This document shows, one piece after another, positions 10,739 to 20,430 of a stretch of 64,000 nucleotides of DNA. The notes beneath the pieces were generated by a model that made no database searches, had not been told where the DNA came from, and worked only from the letters and a program-made list of their open reading frames with translations. Location: assembly GCF_018446385.1 (NCBI RefSeq), contig NC_055989.1, positions 134,133,004 to 134,197,003 on the forward strand. Direction: 5' to 3'. The DNA is from Zingiber officinale. Lineage: Eukaryota > Streptophyta > Magnoliopsida > Zingiberales > Zingiberaceae. The translations under genes and the position numbers were made by a program. Each line of letters opens with the position of its first letter. Positions within the stretch are counted from its first letter, which is position 1.

Positions 10739-11759
10739 GACCATCTCGATATAGCATCGCCGAGCTGCTAACTGATCTCCCCGTACTTCTCCCACTTTGT
10801 CTTCGACGGGGAACTTCATTTTCTGGTGGAAGGTTGAGACGAACGCTCGGAATTCGGTCGTCCCAAAATGACGTTGTAGGACGAGGGAGAGTCAACCACC
10901 ACGAAATTTATTGTCCTGGTCCTCCTGAGCGGCTCCTCTCCCAGCGAGGTAGCCAACCGGATCTGTCCGACCGGCTGAACTTCGTTGCCCGTAAACCCGT
11001 AGAGGGGGGTCGTCATGGGCTGCAGCTCGGCTCGATCAATTTGCAGCTGATCGAACGCCTTCCTAAATATGATGTTGACCGAGCTCCCTGTGTCAACAAA
11101 TACGCGGTGAATAGTGTAATTTGCTATTACCGCTTTAATGAGCAGAGCATCGTCATGGGGCACTTCAACTCCTTCTAAGTCCCCGGGTTCGAAGGTGATA
11201 TCCGGTCCACTTGCCCGCTCCTGGCTGCAACCGACCGCGTGGATCTGGAGCTGCCGGACGCCCGCCTTTCTGGCTCGGTTGGAGTCTCCTCCGGTCGGCC
11301 CGCCAGCAATAACGTTGATCTCGCCTCGGGAAGTGTTGCTCCTATTTTCCTCTTCCCGAGCGGACGGCCGGGACCGTTCTCTGGACGCTCGGCGATTCTC
11401 CTGTCTTGGAGATCGGTGCCGATCGGGCGTCTGCTGATGTCGCCTCTCGATGCGAGTCCGGTCGGCTTCATGGGTCCTTTGTCTTCGGTCGACGGAAAGA
11501 GACCGTCGTTCAGCCTTCCTGGGCACGGGATTAGCCACGAAGGGAAGACTTCGACAATCCTTCGTGTTGTGCGTATCCGTCTGGTGGAAGGAGCAGAACA
11601 TAGGGGTCCATCTCTTCTTTGGCTTGGGCCGAGCGGCAGCCACTTCTTGTACGTGCGACCTGGCGTGGGGGGATCGGATTGCTTCGGCCCTCGGCCCTCT
11701 TGGTGGCTGCTGAGCGGCGTTCTGTTTCCGTTCGGCAGGAGGTGCCCATTCGATTGATG
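10739..11759 (-). pseudogene. Gag zinc finger and aspartic protease of element 1
   Basis: One open frame runs from just after the A9 tract to about 10865. It contains a gag-type zinc motif 'CSFHQTDTHNTKDC' (C-x2-H-x4-H-x4-C), a basic Arg/Ser/Glu-rich linker and a retropepsin-like protease with 'VFVDTGSSVNIIF' (catalytic Asp in DTGSS) and 'VILGRP'. Just after 'LGRP' a small deletion shifts the frame. The following segment (about 10739-10860) continues in the RT frame to a TGA at 10736-10738. The protease would mature the gag-pol polyprotein. Confidence 0.85.
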
Positions 11760-12626
11760 TTTTTTTTTCCTGGCTGCTTGTGCTTCTTCCACATTGATGT
11801 ATTCATTGGCTCGGTGTAGCATGTGGTCATAATCTCGGGGCGGTCTCCGAATGAGTGATCGGAAGAAGTCCCCATCCACAAGGCCTTGTGTGAAGGCATT
11901 CATCATCGTCTCCGATGTGGCCGTGGGGATATCCATCGCCACTTTGTTGAACCGCTGGATGTAGGTTCGAAGTGATTCTCTCGGCTCTTGCTTGATGGCG
12001 AACAAGATGACACTTGTCTTCTGATAACGCCGACTGCTGGCGAAGTGGTGGAGGAAGGCCGTTCGGAAGTCTTTGAAGCTAGTGATGGATCCGTCCGACA
12101 GCCTCCGAAACCACCGTTGAGCCGATCCCGAGAGAGTTGTAAGGAAGACGCGGCACTTTACTCCATCTGTATATTGATGGAGTGTAGCTGTGTTATCAAA
12201 CTTACCCAGATGATCATTCGGGTCCGTTGTTCCGTTGTACTCGCCGATCGTCGGAGGCACATAGTGCTTGGGTAGAGGGTCTCGTAGAATAGCCTCCGAG
12301 AATTGGCGATTGATCCGCTCGGGAGATGAGTCCGCCCGGGGAGCTTTCCCTTTTCTGTCATCCCGCCTTGGCATTTCGTCTGAAGAAGAGCCTCTATCTC
12401 TTCGAGCTAGTGCGGCTTCAGGGGTGCGAAATAAGGCCCGGTGGAAGGCGACGGTGGCCTGAGGTGCTTCCGATCGGCCACCCGACGCAGATGTTGCTTG
12501 TTGCTCCGGCCTCTCGGCCGCTGCTTTCTGTTTTTGCTCCACAAGTTTGGCGGCCCTCTTCTCGACCAGAGCGTCGAGTTCTTCTGTTGAAAGCGCCACC
12601 GTGTGTTGTCGTCCAGCCTCGTCCAT
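11760..12626 (-). pseudogene. Gag capsid region of element 1
   Basis: A Met-start frame (12626, MDEAGRQHT) encodes a retrotransposon gag of the UBN2/Retrotrans_gag type. It has an N-terminal helix rich in Glu/Lys/Gln, then 'PPTIGEYNGTTDP', 'QRWFRRL', 'AFLHHFASSRRYQK', 'YIQRFNKVAMDIP' and 'EYINVEEAQAARKKK'. It ends in a run of nine A (plus-strand T9, 11760-11768), where a one-base change shifts the frame. Past that point the other frame continues smoothly into the zinc finger and protease. The slip could be a real mutation or a homopolymer assembly error. Gag would form the cytoplasmic virus-like particle. Confidence 0.88.
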
Positions 12627-12649
12627 CGTTCCCGTTCGGATGCAGGAGT

Positions 12650-12671
12650 GTTCCCACAGACGGCGTCAATT
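12650..12671 (-). other. Primer-binding site region of element 1
   Basis: Directly inside the 5' LTR, the minus strand reads 'aattgacgccgtctgtggga'. This resembles the 'TGGCGCCGT' start of a tRNA-Asp-type primer site used by many grass Gypsy elements, with one G-to-A change. The position adjacent to the LTR end is correct. The exact tRNA is an inference. Confidence 0.55.
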
Positions 12672-13403
12672 TGATCCTGTCCGAACCAGGAGTCAACGGA
12701 CACTGGGCACGTGGCACTCCCTGCTGGATCCTCGAGTGCTCCGGTGAACCTGCAGGAAAATCGAGCCGGGAGGGGTGTCCCGGCGACGGCCCTCCGACGC
12801 TCAAGTCAGGCGAGGAATAACAAAAAGGTGGCCTCCGGATGAAGACTTGCGTACCTCCGGTGAAGAAATGGAGACCTTATATAGACCTCTCGAAGGAGCC
12901 TGGGCGCGCCAATCAAAGCAATCACCTGCTTTCGACCATGCCCAGGTAAGGGTCTGTCAGAAGGATCATGTCCAGGTATGGGTCTGTCAGAAAGACGCCC
13001 ATAAGGCCATACCGCCACTGTATCAACCTCTCCATGATGTGATGGCGAGATCCTCCATCGTACACTCTTGTATACGGCGTAATCCTCAAACATACCCTTG
13101 CTGACACCCCATATCCTGAGCCGAACGAATAGGCCGCTCGGCTAACCTTCATACCCTCGCCCTTAGCCTGGCCGAACGGACCACCCACTCGGACCTTCGG
13201 TCCCAGCCGGGCAGACGCCCCGATCGGCCATTCGGTTCTCCTGCCTTGGCGTTGGAAACCCCGGTCCATGACTGGGTTATCTTTGGTTCTGCTCGGACCT
13301 ACTCAGCGGCTCGGCGCGGCCATTAACCGCTTAGTCAGCCCTCCATCTGTCCTCAAGCTGAGACCCTTCAGGAAGTGGATCCCCCATTCTTACCGCCGGA
13401 TCA
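12672..13403 (-). repeat. Intact 5' LTR of element 1 (732 bp)
   Basis: Starts TGATCC and ends GGATCA, bordered outside by TSD ATCAC (13404-13408). On minus it carries a TATA box (12878-12886). The ends match the LTR of element 2 (30698-31487), though the interiors differ. It should drive gag-pol on minus. Confidence 0.9.
12878..12886 (-). promoter_or_regulatory. LTR TATA box (minus strand)
   Basis: The minus strand reads 'CTATATAAGG'. The same box is in the truncated LTR at 1679-1687 and in the LTR of element 2 at 30925-30932. It is the probable core promoter for the gag-pol transcript. Confidence 0.55.
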
Positions 13404-13942
13404 ATCACTTCGCCAGCAGTCGTCGTTACCACAAAACACCGCTGAGCTTGTTCTCACTCAAGCAGGGGGCCAAGGAGACGTTGAGGGCCTATATCAAGAA
13501 ATTTAATCAAGTGGTCATGGATGTCCCATCGACCATCCAAGAAAATTTGGTAAGCGTCTTCTCCCAAGGACTCACAGATAATGATTTTTTCTGATCCCTC
13601 ATCAAGAAGCCTCCAGGGGATTTTAATCATCTATTCGGACAAGACACTAAATACATTAATGTTGAAGATGCTTAGTCCACTTGGAAAAAATAAGTAGCTC
13701 CTGCTCCCATCGTCGCTCCTGAGAGATGAGCATCCCCTAATATTTTGCCTCCAAAAGGGCCTTGAGTGGGTCGTTCGCCATATCAACATGAGCCAAGGTC
13801 GCACGTAGTCCAACATGTGGAAGCCGATTGGACGCGCCTTCTAGAGTCCTAACGGTGGTCTCCTATGTTATGCACCTATCACCGTACGGGGACTCATAAT
13901 ACAGAAAACTACTATCATTATAATCAAGGATGGTGTCGACCA
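13404..13942 (+). pseudogene. Decayed Tat gag, right part
   Basis: This continues the gag interrupted at 1472. Without the duplicated ATCAC the reading runs '..AFLHH' into 'FASSRRYHKT', then 'YIKKFNQVVMDVP', 'VFSQGLTDNDFF', a stop (TGA at about 13592), 'SLIKKPPGDFNHL' and 'KYINVEDA'. The order and spacing match element 1 gag, so this is an older relative. After about 13690 recognisable protein similarity fades. LTR B begins at 13943. Confidence 0.82.
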
Positions 13943-14884
13943 TGTTGGTGCAATATCCCCTGGGTCAGGTTGACTAAGTTGACTAATCTTGAGTTGGCTC
14001 AAGCTTGAGTCTTGATGTTTTGATTTCAATGTTTGACAATATATAGAGATTGCAGGTGCAATCATCTGATTGGGGAGATTGTTTGTACAATTCTCCTATG
14101 GTCAAAGACTGACCAGTTGAATACGAAGAAGAATCAAGTAGGTCAAAGGGTTGACCGGATACTTGACTGGAAAAATCCTAATTGGAGGTTAGGCAGATGG
14201 AAAGTCCTGGTGAGTGAAGTCAGGCAGGTGAAAATCCCGGTGAGTGAAGCCGGGCAAAAGGAAAATCCTGGTGAGTGAAGTCAGGTGAAAATCCTACTGA
14301 GTAAAGCTAGGTGAAAGTCCTGGTGAGTGAACTCAAGCAGATGGAAAGTCCTAGTGAGTGAAGCTAGGCAGAGGAAAATCCTAGTGAGTGAAGCCAAGTG
14401 AAAATCCTAATGAGTGAAGTTAGGTGAAAGTCCTAGTGAGTGAAGCCAGACAGATGGAAAGTCTTAGTGAGTGAAGCTAGGCAGATGGAAAGACATGGTG
14501 AGTGAAGCCAGACACGTGGAGATCCAGGTGGGTCAAGGTTGATTGGACATCTGGTATTAGAAAGCCCTAGGTCAAAGGATTGACCGGATATATGGCACGA
14601 GGAAATCCAGATGTGTCAAGGGTGACCAGACATCTGGTGGAAGTCTAAGTGGGTCGTGGAGGACCGGACACTCGGCATGAGACGATAAGTCCAAATGGGT
14701 CAAGGTTGACCAGACACTTGGCATGAGGATAAAAGTCCAAGTGGGTCAAAGGATTAACCGGACACTTACTGAAAAAGTCCCAACAGGTCAAAGTTGACCA
14801 GATGCTAGGCAAGAGGAGTCCCAACATGTCACGGTTGATCGAATGTTGGGTTTGGGAACCTTGGAATTAAGTTTAGGCAAGTCA

Positions 14885-15300
14885 AGATTGGGGCAATCGA
14901 TCAGCTGATCGATTGACCTAAGCCCAATCGATCAGCCAATTGATTGGGAGAATGCTACAACAAGAAGCGACCCAATCGATCGGCCGATCAATTGGGAGCA
15001 ATTGTCCCAAGAACAGAAGATTCCCCAATTGATCAGCCGATCGATTGGACAACGCCAATTGATCAGCCGATCAATTAGGCAACGCTAATCGATCAGCTGA
15101 TCAATTGTGCAATGCCAATCGATTAACCGATCGATTGAGGCTGGATTTCTCACGCGACACGAGGAATGTTGAATCGATCGGGCGATCAATTCAAGTCTTT
15201 TCCAACGGAGAACAGAGGCACTCTGAATCGATCATTCGATCAATTCAAGCCACCCCAATTGATCAGCCGATCGATTGGGATATGACCGTTACGCAGGATG
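14885..15300. repeat. Cluster of ATCGAT...ATCGAT palindromes in LTR B
   Basis: At least ten palindromic words of the type 'cgatcagctgatcg' or 'cgatcagccgatcg', flanked by 'caat..attg', are spaced by 15-60 bp. Several are perfect inverted repeats longer than 18 bp. They lie directly upstream of the TATA box at 15386. Confidence 0.85.
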
Positions 15301-15385
15301 CAGGTTTTGGACGGTTGGGATCGCGCTGATCTGACGTGGCAATCAAGAGTGAGCCCAATCGATTGGGAGCCCTAGAAGCGCAAGG

Positions 15386-15392
15386 TATAAAG
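15386..15392 (+). promoter_or_regulatory. TATA box of LTR B
   Basis: TATAAAG lies after the palindrome cluster, in the position equivalent to the TATA boxes of LTRs C (40435) and D (61258). It is the likely core promoter of this LTR. Confidence 0.5.
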
Positions 15393-15634
15393 TTGTGGCG
15401 AGACTTCGTCTTCGTATCTCTTCTCCCGATTCACAGATGCTCTTCCTCAACATTCACTGCCAGTTCTTGGAAGCTCTTGGAGACAAGTGCAGGTGCAGTT
15501 CTAAGGTTCAAGAGGCAACAACAAGCAACAAGTGAGCAAGAAGAAGGCTTTTATTTGTATTTTTGTATTTTTCTTCTTGCGTGTGTTGTATTTGTTATAT
15601 GAGTGTTGTACGAGGTTTTTTCACCACCACTAGT

Positions 15635-17821
15635 TGTTGGAGTATATACTAAAAGCCTAGCTTTTATAAACATTTATTTTTGAAATAAAAGAATAACATT
15701 GGTCAATATCTACATTTATTTATTAAATGTAATTGTTCAATTAATTTATATTGTAGACAAGATGGTGTGTGGTGTCACACACAGAAGATCATGTTGTCGG
15801 TTCTTTATAAATTATAAACAGTTGCTCACGACTAAGATGGAAAGGAACAAACCATTAGTATAGTCGTAGTGTAATTAAGTATTAGTTTATCTTAACTAAT
15901 AAATTACACTGGTACACTCTAAGTGTATTGAGTAGGATCATTTTAGGTAAGTTCTTTTTGTACTGACTTAATAAAAGAACTAGACCTTAGTTATTATGGA
16001 AGTGTGTGCTCTTAATCCTAATATAATAACAAGCACATATATTTAATATTTATTTCTTTGACTTATCAAAGGGTGAGGTTTAGCTCGATAAATCAATATG
16101 CCGGATAAGTTGGGAAATAATATTACTTATAGTATGTGTTGTTGATTATAGAAGGAATATGTGTCCTAGTTATCTAGGTTGAGAATGTCCCCAAGAGGAG
16201 CTCATAAGGATTGTCATGTTAAACCCTGCAGGTGGACTTAGTCCGACATGACAATGAAGTTGAGTGGTACTACTCTTGGAGCTAGATATTAATTAAGTGA
16301 GTTGTCAGTAACTTACTTAATTAGTGGACATTTGTTATCTTAAACATAGGGAGACTAACACACTCATGATAAGAAGGAGCTCATAATGTAATTTGGGATT
16401 GGTGCGGTAGTGCGGTAATAACTGTCTAGTGGAATGAGTTATTATCGATGAACTTGAGTTGTGTGTTCAGGGCGAACACGCGATACTCAAGCTCATCGGA
16501 AGGCCAAAACCAATTTCTCCTCTAGGTCCCTGTCGTAGCCTCATTATAGCCTCAAGTCCATCCAAATGTAAGGCTCGTCTTGGTGTCCAAGAAGTGGGCC
16601 GGTCCAATGCTTGGTGACCAAGCAAGGGTCGGCCACATCCTCTTCTATAGGGGCCGGCCCTTTGCTTGGTGACCAAGCATGAAGGGGCCGGCCACATCCT
16701 CTTCTATAGGGGCCGGCCCTTTGCTTGGTGACCAAGCATGAAGGGGCCGACCACAATAATTCAAAAAGGGAGAGTTGTTTTGAATTTTTAAAATCTTCTC
16801 TTTGTAGAAAACTATAAGTTTTAAAAGAGATATTTTAATTTTTTAAAACTTTCCTTATTTGAATTAGGTCACATGTTTTAATAGAGAGTTTTAAAAGTTT
16901 TAAAACTTTCCTTTTTTAACCATCCTCATGGTTTAAAAAAAAGGAAGATAAGTTTTAAAATTAAAATTTTCTATCATCATGTTAAAAAAAGAAATTTTAT
17001 AAGAGAAGTTTTAAATTTTAAAACATGGTTTTAATTTTTAAAACTTTCTTTTTTTAACTCCTACTTTAGGAAAGAGAGCTTGTAAATTTTATAAGAGGAT
17101 TTTTTCTTGTAAAATTTTAAAATATATATATATTTCCTTATTCTTGATGTGGTGGTCGGCCACCTTGCATGGAGCCCAAGCAAGGGGTCAGCCAATTATA
17201 AAAATAAATCATCATCTAATTAATTTGGTGATTGATTCAATCAAGAGGAAAGAAAAAGAAAATTAAAAGGGAAAAGGAAAAGCTAGAGGAATATTTTAAT
17301 TTTTGTAAAAATTCTTCCCTTATTTGCCTTGGACAACTAATATAAAAGAATGGGTGAGGAGGTTTCATGAGACTACAATTCTTATTCTCTTGCTTGGAGA
17401 ACCTCAAGTGGCCGGCCCTCCCTCTCCCCTCTCTTTTCCCTTTTGCTCTCTTCTCCTTGGTGGTGGTGGTGGCCGGATTTTAGAAGAAGAGGAAGGAACC
17501 TTTTGGGTGGTGTTCATCTTGGAGGATCGTCGCCCACACAACGTCCAAAGCAAGGTGAGGAATACTGCAGAAGATCTCGAGGTCATTAGCTTAAAAAGAG
17601 AAGGTATAACTAGTAATTTTCTTCCGCATCATACTAGTTATTTTCTTTGTAAGAATTCTAAATACAAGAGGCAATTAGATCTAGTTTTTCGAATTTGTGT
17701 TTTCTTCTTTTTCGAATTTGTGATTCGATTGTTCTTTTTTGGTTAACCTAGATTTATTTAAAGAAATTAAATATTAGCTTTCCTTAAAAGGCTTTGTCTA
17801 GGCGGTGGTGGTTGCTCCCAT
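15635..17821 (+). repeat. Solo LTR of Copia family A, first part
   Basis: Starts TGTTGGAGTATATACTAAA. It continues at 27658-27955 after the inserted family A element, so the full LTR is about 2.49 kb. Flanks are CTAGT (15630-15634) and GTAGT (27956-27960), a target duplication with one mismatch. No PBS follows the right end, so this is a solo LTR, normally produced by LTR-LTR recombination. It contains the family's 'gggctggcc/ggccggcc' blocks near 16600-16750 and AT-rich segments. The short ORFs at 16467-16756 and 17324-17746 are LTR sequence, not genes. Confidence 0.85.
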
Positions 17822-20418
17822 TGTTGGTTAGTCCTAGGAAAACGTACTGGTTCCACTGTACAAAATTTTTTGTACAAGTGTCGAACCTTTCTTTTAATAA
17901 CCTATTGTGTTCTTTAGAAGTTAAATTAGGAATCGCAGACGGAACTTAACATCATTGATTCCAAATTTAACTTATATGTTCTTAATGGTTTAGATTTGAA
18001 TCGCAAGCGGAACTTAACACTATTTATTCAAATCCACCTATGTTATTAATTCCATTAAATATTAATTTCCAAAATTGGCTTCCAGGACTGCATGGCGAGG
18101 CACATGGCCTTCTTAGATATGGGAGCAACCACCATCGCCTAGACAAAGCCTTTTAAGGAAAGCTAATATTTAATTTCCTTAAATAACTCTAGGTTAACCA
18201 AAAAGAACAATCGAATCACAAATTTGAAAAATAAAACAAAAAGAAACACATCTTAGAAACAAATCCGAAAACTAGATCTAATGCCTCTTGTGTTTGGAAT
18301 TCATACAAAAGAAATACAATTAGTATGATGCGGAAATTAATTACTAATTATACCTTCCTTTGTATGCAACGACCTCTTGATCTTCTACCGTATTCCTTTT
18401 CTTATCCCGGACGTTGTGTGGGCAATGATCTACCGAGATGAGAACCACCCAGACCCTTCTTCTCCAAGCAAGTTTCGGCCACCACATAAACTCCAAGAGA
18501 TGTGAGGTTCGACCACCACCAAGCTCCAAGGGATGCTAGAAATATCGCCTCCTTTTCTCTCCTTCTTCTCCAAGCAAGATCCGACCACCACAATGACTCC
18601 AAGGATGAGATGAGGTTCGGCCACAAGATGGAGAAGAGAGAAATAGGAGGGGCCGGCCACACCCAAGGAGAAAAAGAGAGGAGAAAAATAATAGAGTCGT
18701 TCACCTTGAAGGCACCTCTACCCCCTCTTTTATATTCTTTGGTTTTGGCAAATAAGGAAATAAAAACTTCCTTAATTCCTTTGCCATGAAAAGGAAAATT
18801 AAATTAATTAAAATTAAAAACCTTTTATTAAATCATATGGCTGGCCACAATCAAATCTCCAAGCAAATAAAATTTTAAACACAAATTTAAACTTCCTTAT
18901 TTGCTTCCGGAAATTTTATAAAAAATTTATCTAACAATTTTAATCCTTTCATGATTGGTTCATAAAAAGAAAATTTTATAAATTAAAATATTTCTTTTAA
19001 ACATGTGGATAATTTCTAAAAAGGAAAGTTATCTCTAAAAATTAAAATCTCTTTTCAATCTACAAATAAGGAAAGATATCAAATCTTTTCTTAATCTTTT
19101 GTAGAAACTAATAAAAGAGAATATTTAATTTTTAAACTCTCTTTTAAATCATGAACATGGTTAAAAAAGGAAAGTTTTCTCAAAATTAAAATCTCCTTTC
19201 GATCTACAAATAAGGAAAGATTTCAAATTTTTTCGTAATCTTTTGTAGAAAGCTATAAAAGGAAATATTTAAATTTTAAACTCTCTTATAAAACCATGAT
19301 ATCCACATAATAAATAATTTTAATAAAATTCCTTTTAATTTTCTAGTGGTCGGCCACCTAAGCTTGGGACCCAAGCTTTGGTAGGCCACTAACTTGGCTC
19401 ATCCACTTGGTCTTGGCCGGCCCTAGCTTGGGTTCCAAGCTAGCTTGATCGACCCCATTAGGATGGGTAAGAAGGTGGGTATGTGGTGGGTATAAATCTC
19501 TATATACAAGAGGCTACGATAGGGACCGAGAGGAGGAATTGGTTTTGGTCTCCCGATGAAATTAAGCTTCTCATGTTTGGCCGGAACACACAACTTAACT
19601 TCATCAATAATAATTCATACCACTAAAGAATTATTATTGAACTACCGCACCAATCCCAAATTACATTTTGGGCTCCTTTTTATTGTGAGTGTGTTAGTCT
19701 CCCTGTGTTTAAGATAATGAATGTCCACTAATTAAATGAGTTACTGACAACTCACTTAATTAATATCTTAGTCCAAGAGTAGTACCACTCAACCTTATCG
19801 TCATGTCGGACTAAGTCCACCTGCAGGGTTTAACATGACAATACTTATGAGCTCCTCTTGGGGACATTCTCAACCTAGATAACTAGGACACAGATTCCTT
19901 CTATAATCAACAACACACACTATAAGTAATATCATTTCCCAACTTATCGGGCATATTGATTTATCGAGCTAAACCTCACCCTTGATAAGTCAAAGAAATA
20001 AATATTAAATATATGTGTTTGTTATTATATTAGGATTAAGAGCACACATTTCCATAATAACTAAGGTCTAGTTCTTTTATAAAGTTAGTACAAAAAGAAC
20101 TTACCTAAAATGGTCCTACTCAATACACTTGGAGTGTATCAGTGTAATTTATTAGTTAAGATAAACTAATACTTAATTACACTACGACTACTTCAACGGT
20201 TTGTTCCTTTCCATTTTAGTCGCGAGCAACTGTTTATAATTTATAAAGAACCAACAACATGATCTTCTGTGTGTGACACCACACACCATGTTGTCTACTA
20301 TATAAATTAATTGAATAAATTACATTTAACAAATAAATGTAGATATTTGACCATTGTGATTCTTTATTTCTAAATAAATATTTATACAAAAGCTAGGCTT
20401 TTAGTATACACTCTAACA
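17822..20418 (-). repeat. 3' LTR of the minus-strand family A element
   Basis: 2,597 bp, ending TGTTAG on the minus strand at 20418 and TGTTGG on plus at 17822. Nearly identical to 25054-27652 by eye over the stretches compared (17880-18740 against 25110-25970). ORFs such as 18344-18704 minus are LTR leader sequence shared by all copies, not proteins. Confidence 0.9.
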
Positions 20419-20430
20419 ATCTCCCACTTA
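20419..20430 (-). other. Polypurine tract, family A element
   Basis: The minus strand reads 'taagtgggagat' directly before the 3' LTR. The plus-strand copy has the same 'aagtgggagat' at 52064-52074. Confidence 0.8.

Larger units (their letters stand above)
1473..13403 (-). mobile_element. Element 1: nearly full-length Tat-lineage Ty3/Gypsy retrotransposon
   Basis: The element is bounded by TG...CA and by a perfect 5-bp target duplication ATCAC (1468-1472 and 13404-13408). It lies on minus. The order from the right is 5' LTR (12672-13403), primer-binding region, gag, protease, RT, RNase H, integrase, untranslated region, 2.7-kb tandem array, antisense gene on plus, then a truncated 3' LTR (1473-1728). 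Gag-protease-RT-RNase H-integrase is the Ty3/Gypsy order. A dual RNase H and an antisense gene downstream of pol are known from the Tat lineage. The element is probably immobile: pol is broken, and a deletion took most of the 3' LTR and the polypurine tract. The two LTRs differ at only two positions over the 256 shared bases I compared by eye, so the insertion looks recent. Confidence 0.9.
13943..15634 (+). repeat. LTR B (SIRE-like Copia), first part
   Basis: Starts TGTTGGTGC. It contains three structured zones. Zone 1 (14200-14520) has imperfect repeats around 'ggtgagtgaagccaggcag'. Zone 2 (14530-14850) has repeats around 'gggtcaaggttgaccagaca'. Zone 3 (14885-15300) is a cluster of palindromes (core ATCGATCAGCTGATCGAT and variants). 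A TATAAAG box follows at 15386-15392, then probable leader sequence to 15634. Family A solo LTR interrupts it, and the end resumes at 27961. The general order resembles LTRs C and D in this window. No PBS follows, so it is a truncated LTR or a solo LTR that has lost its end. Confidence 0.65.

Noticed and set aside
11239..12462. Long plus-strand ORFs opposite gag and protease
   Set aside because: Shadows of the minus-strand gag-pol frame; no recognisable domain and no conservation in the other gag copy.
18344..18704. Repeated ORFs such as the 100-codon minus frame, also at 25573-25936
   Set aside because: They are part of the family A LTR and leader, present in each LTR copy; no protein family recognised and frames differ between copies.
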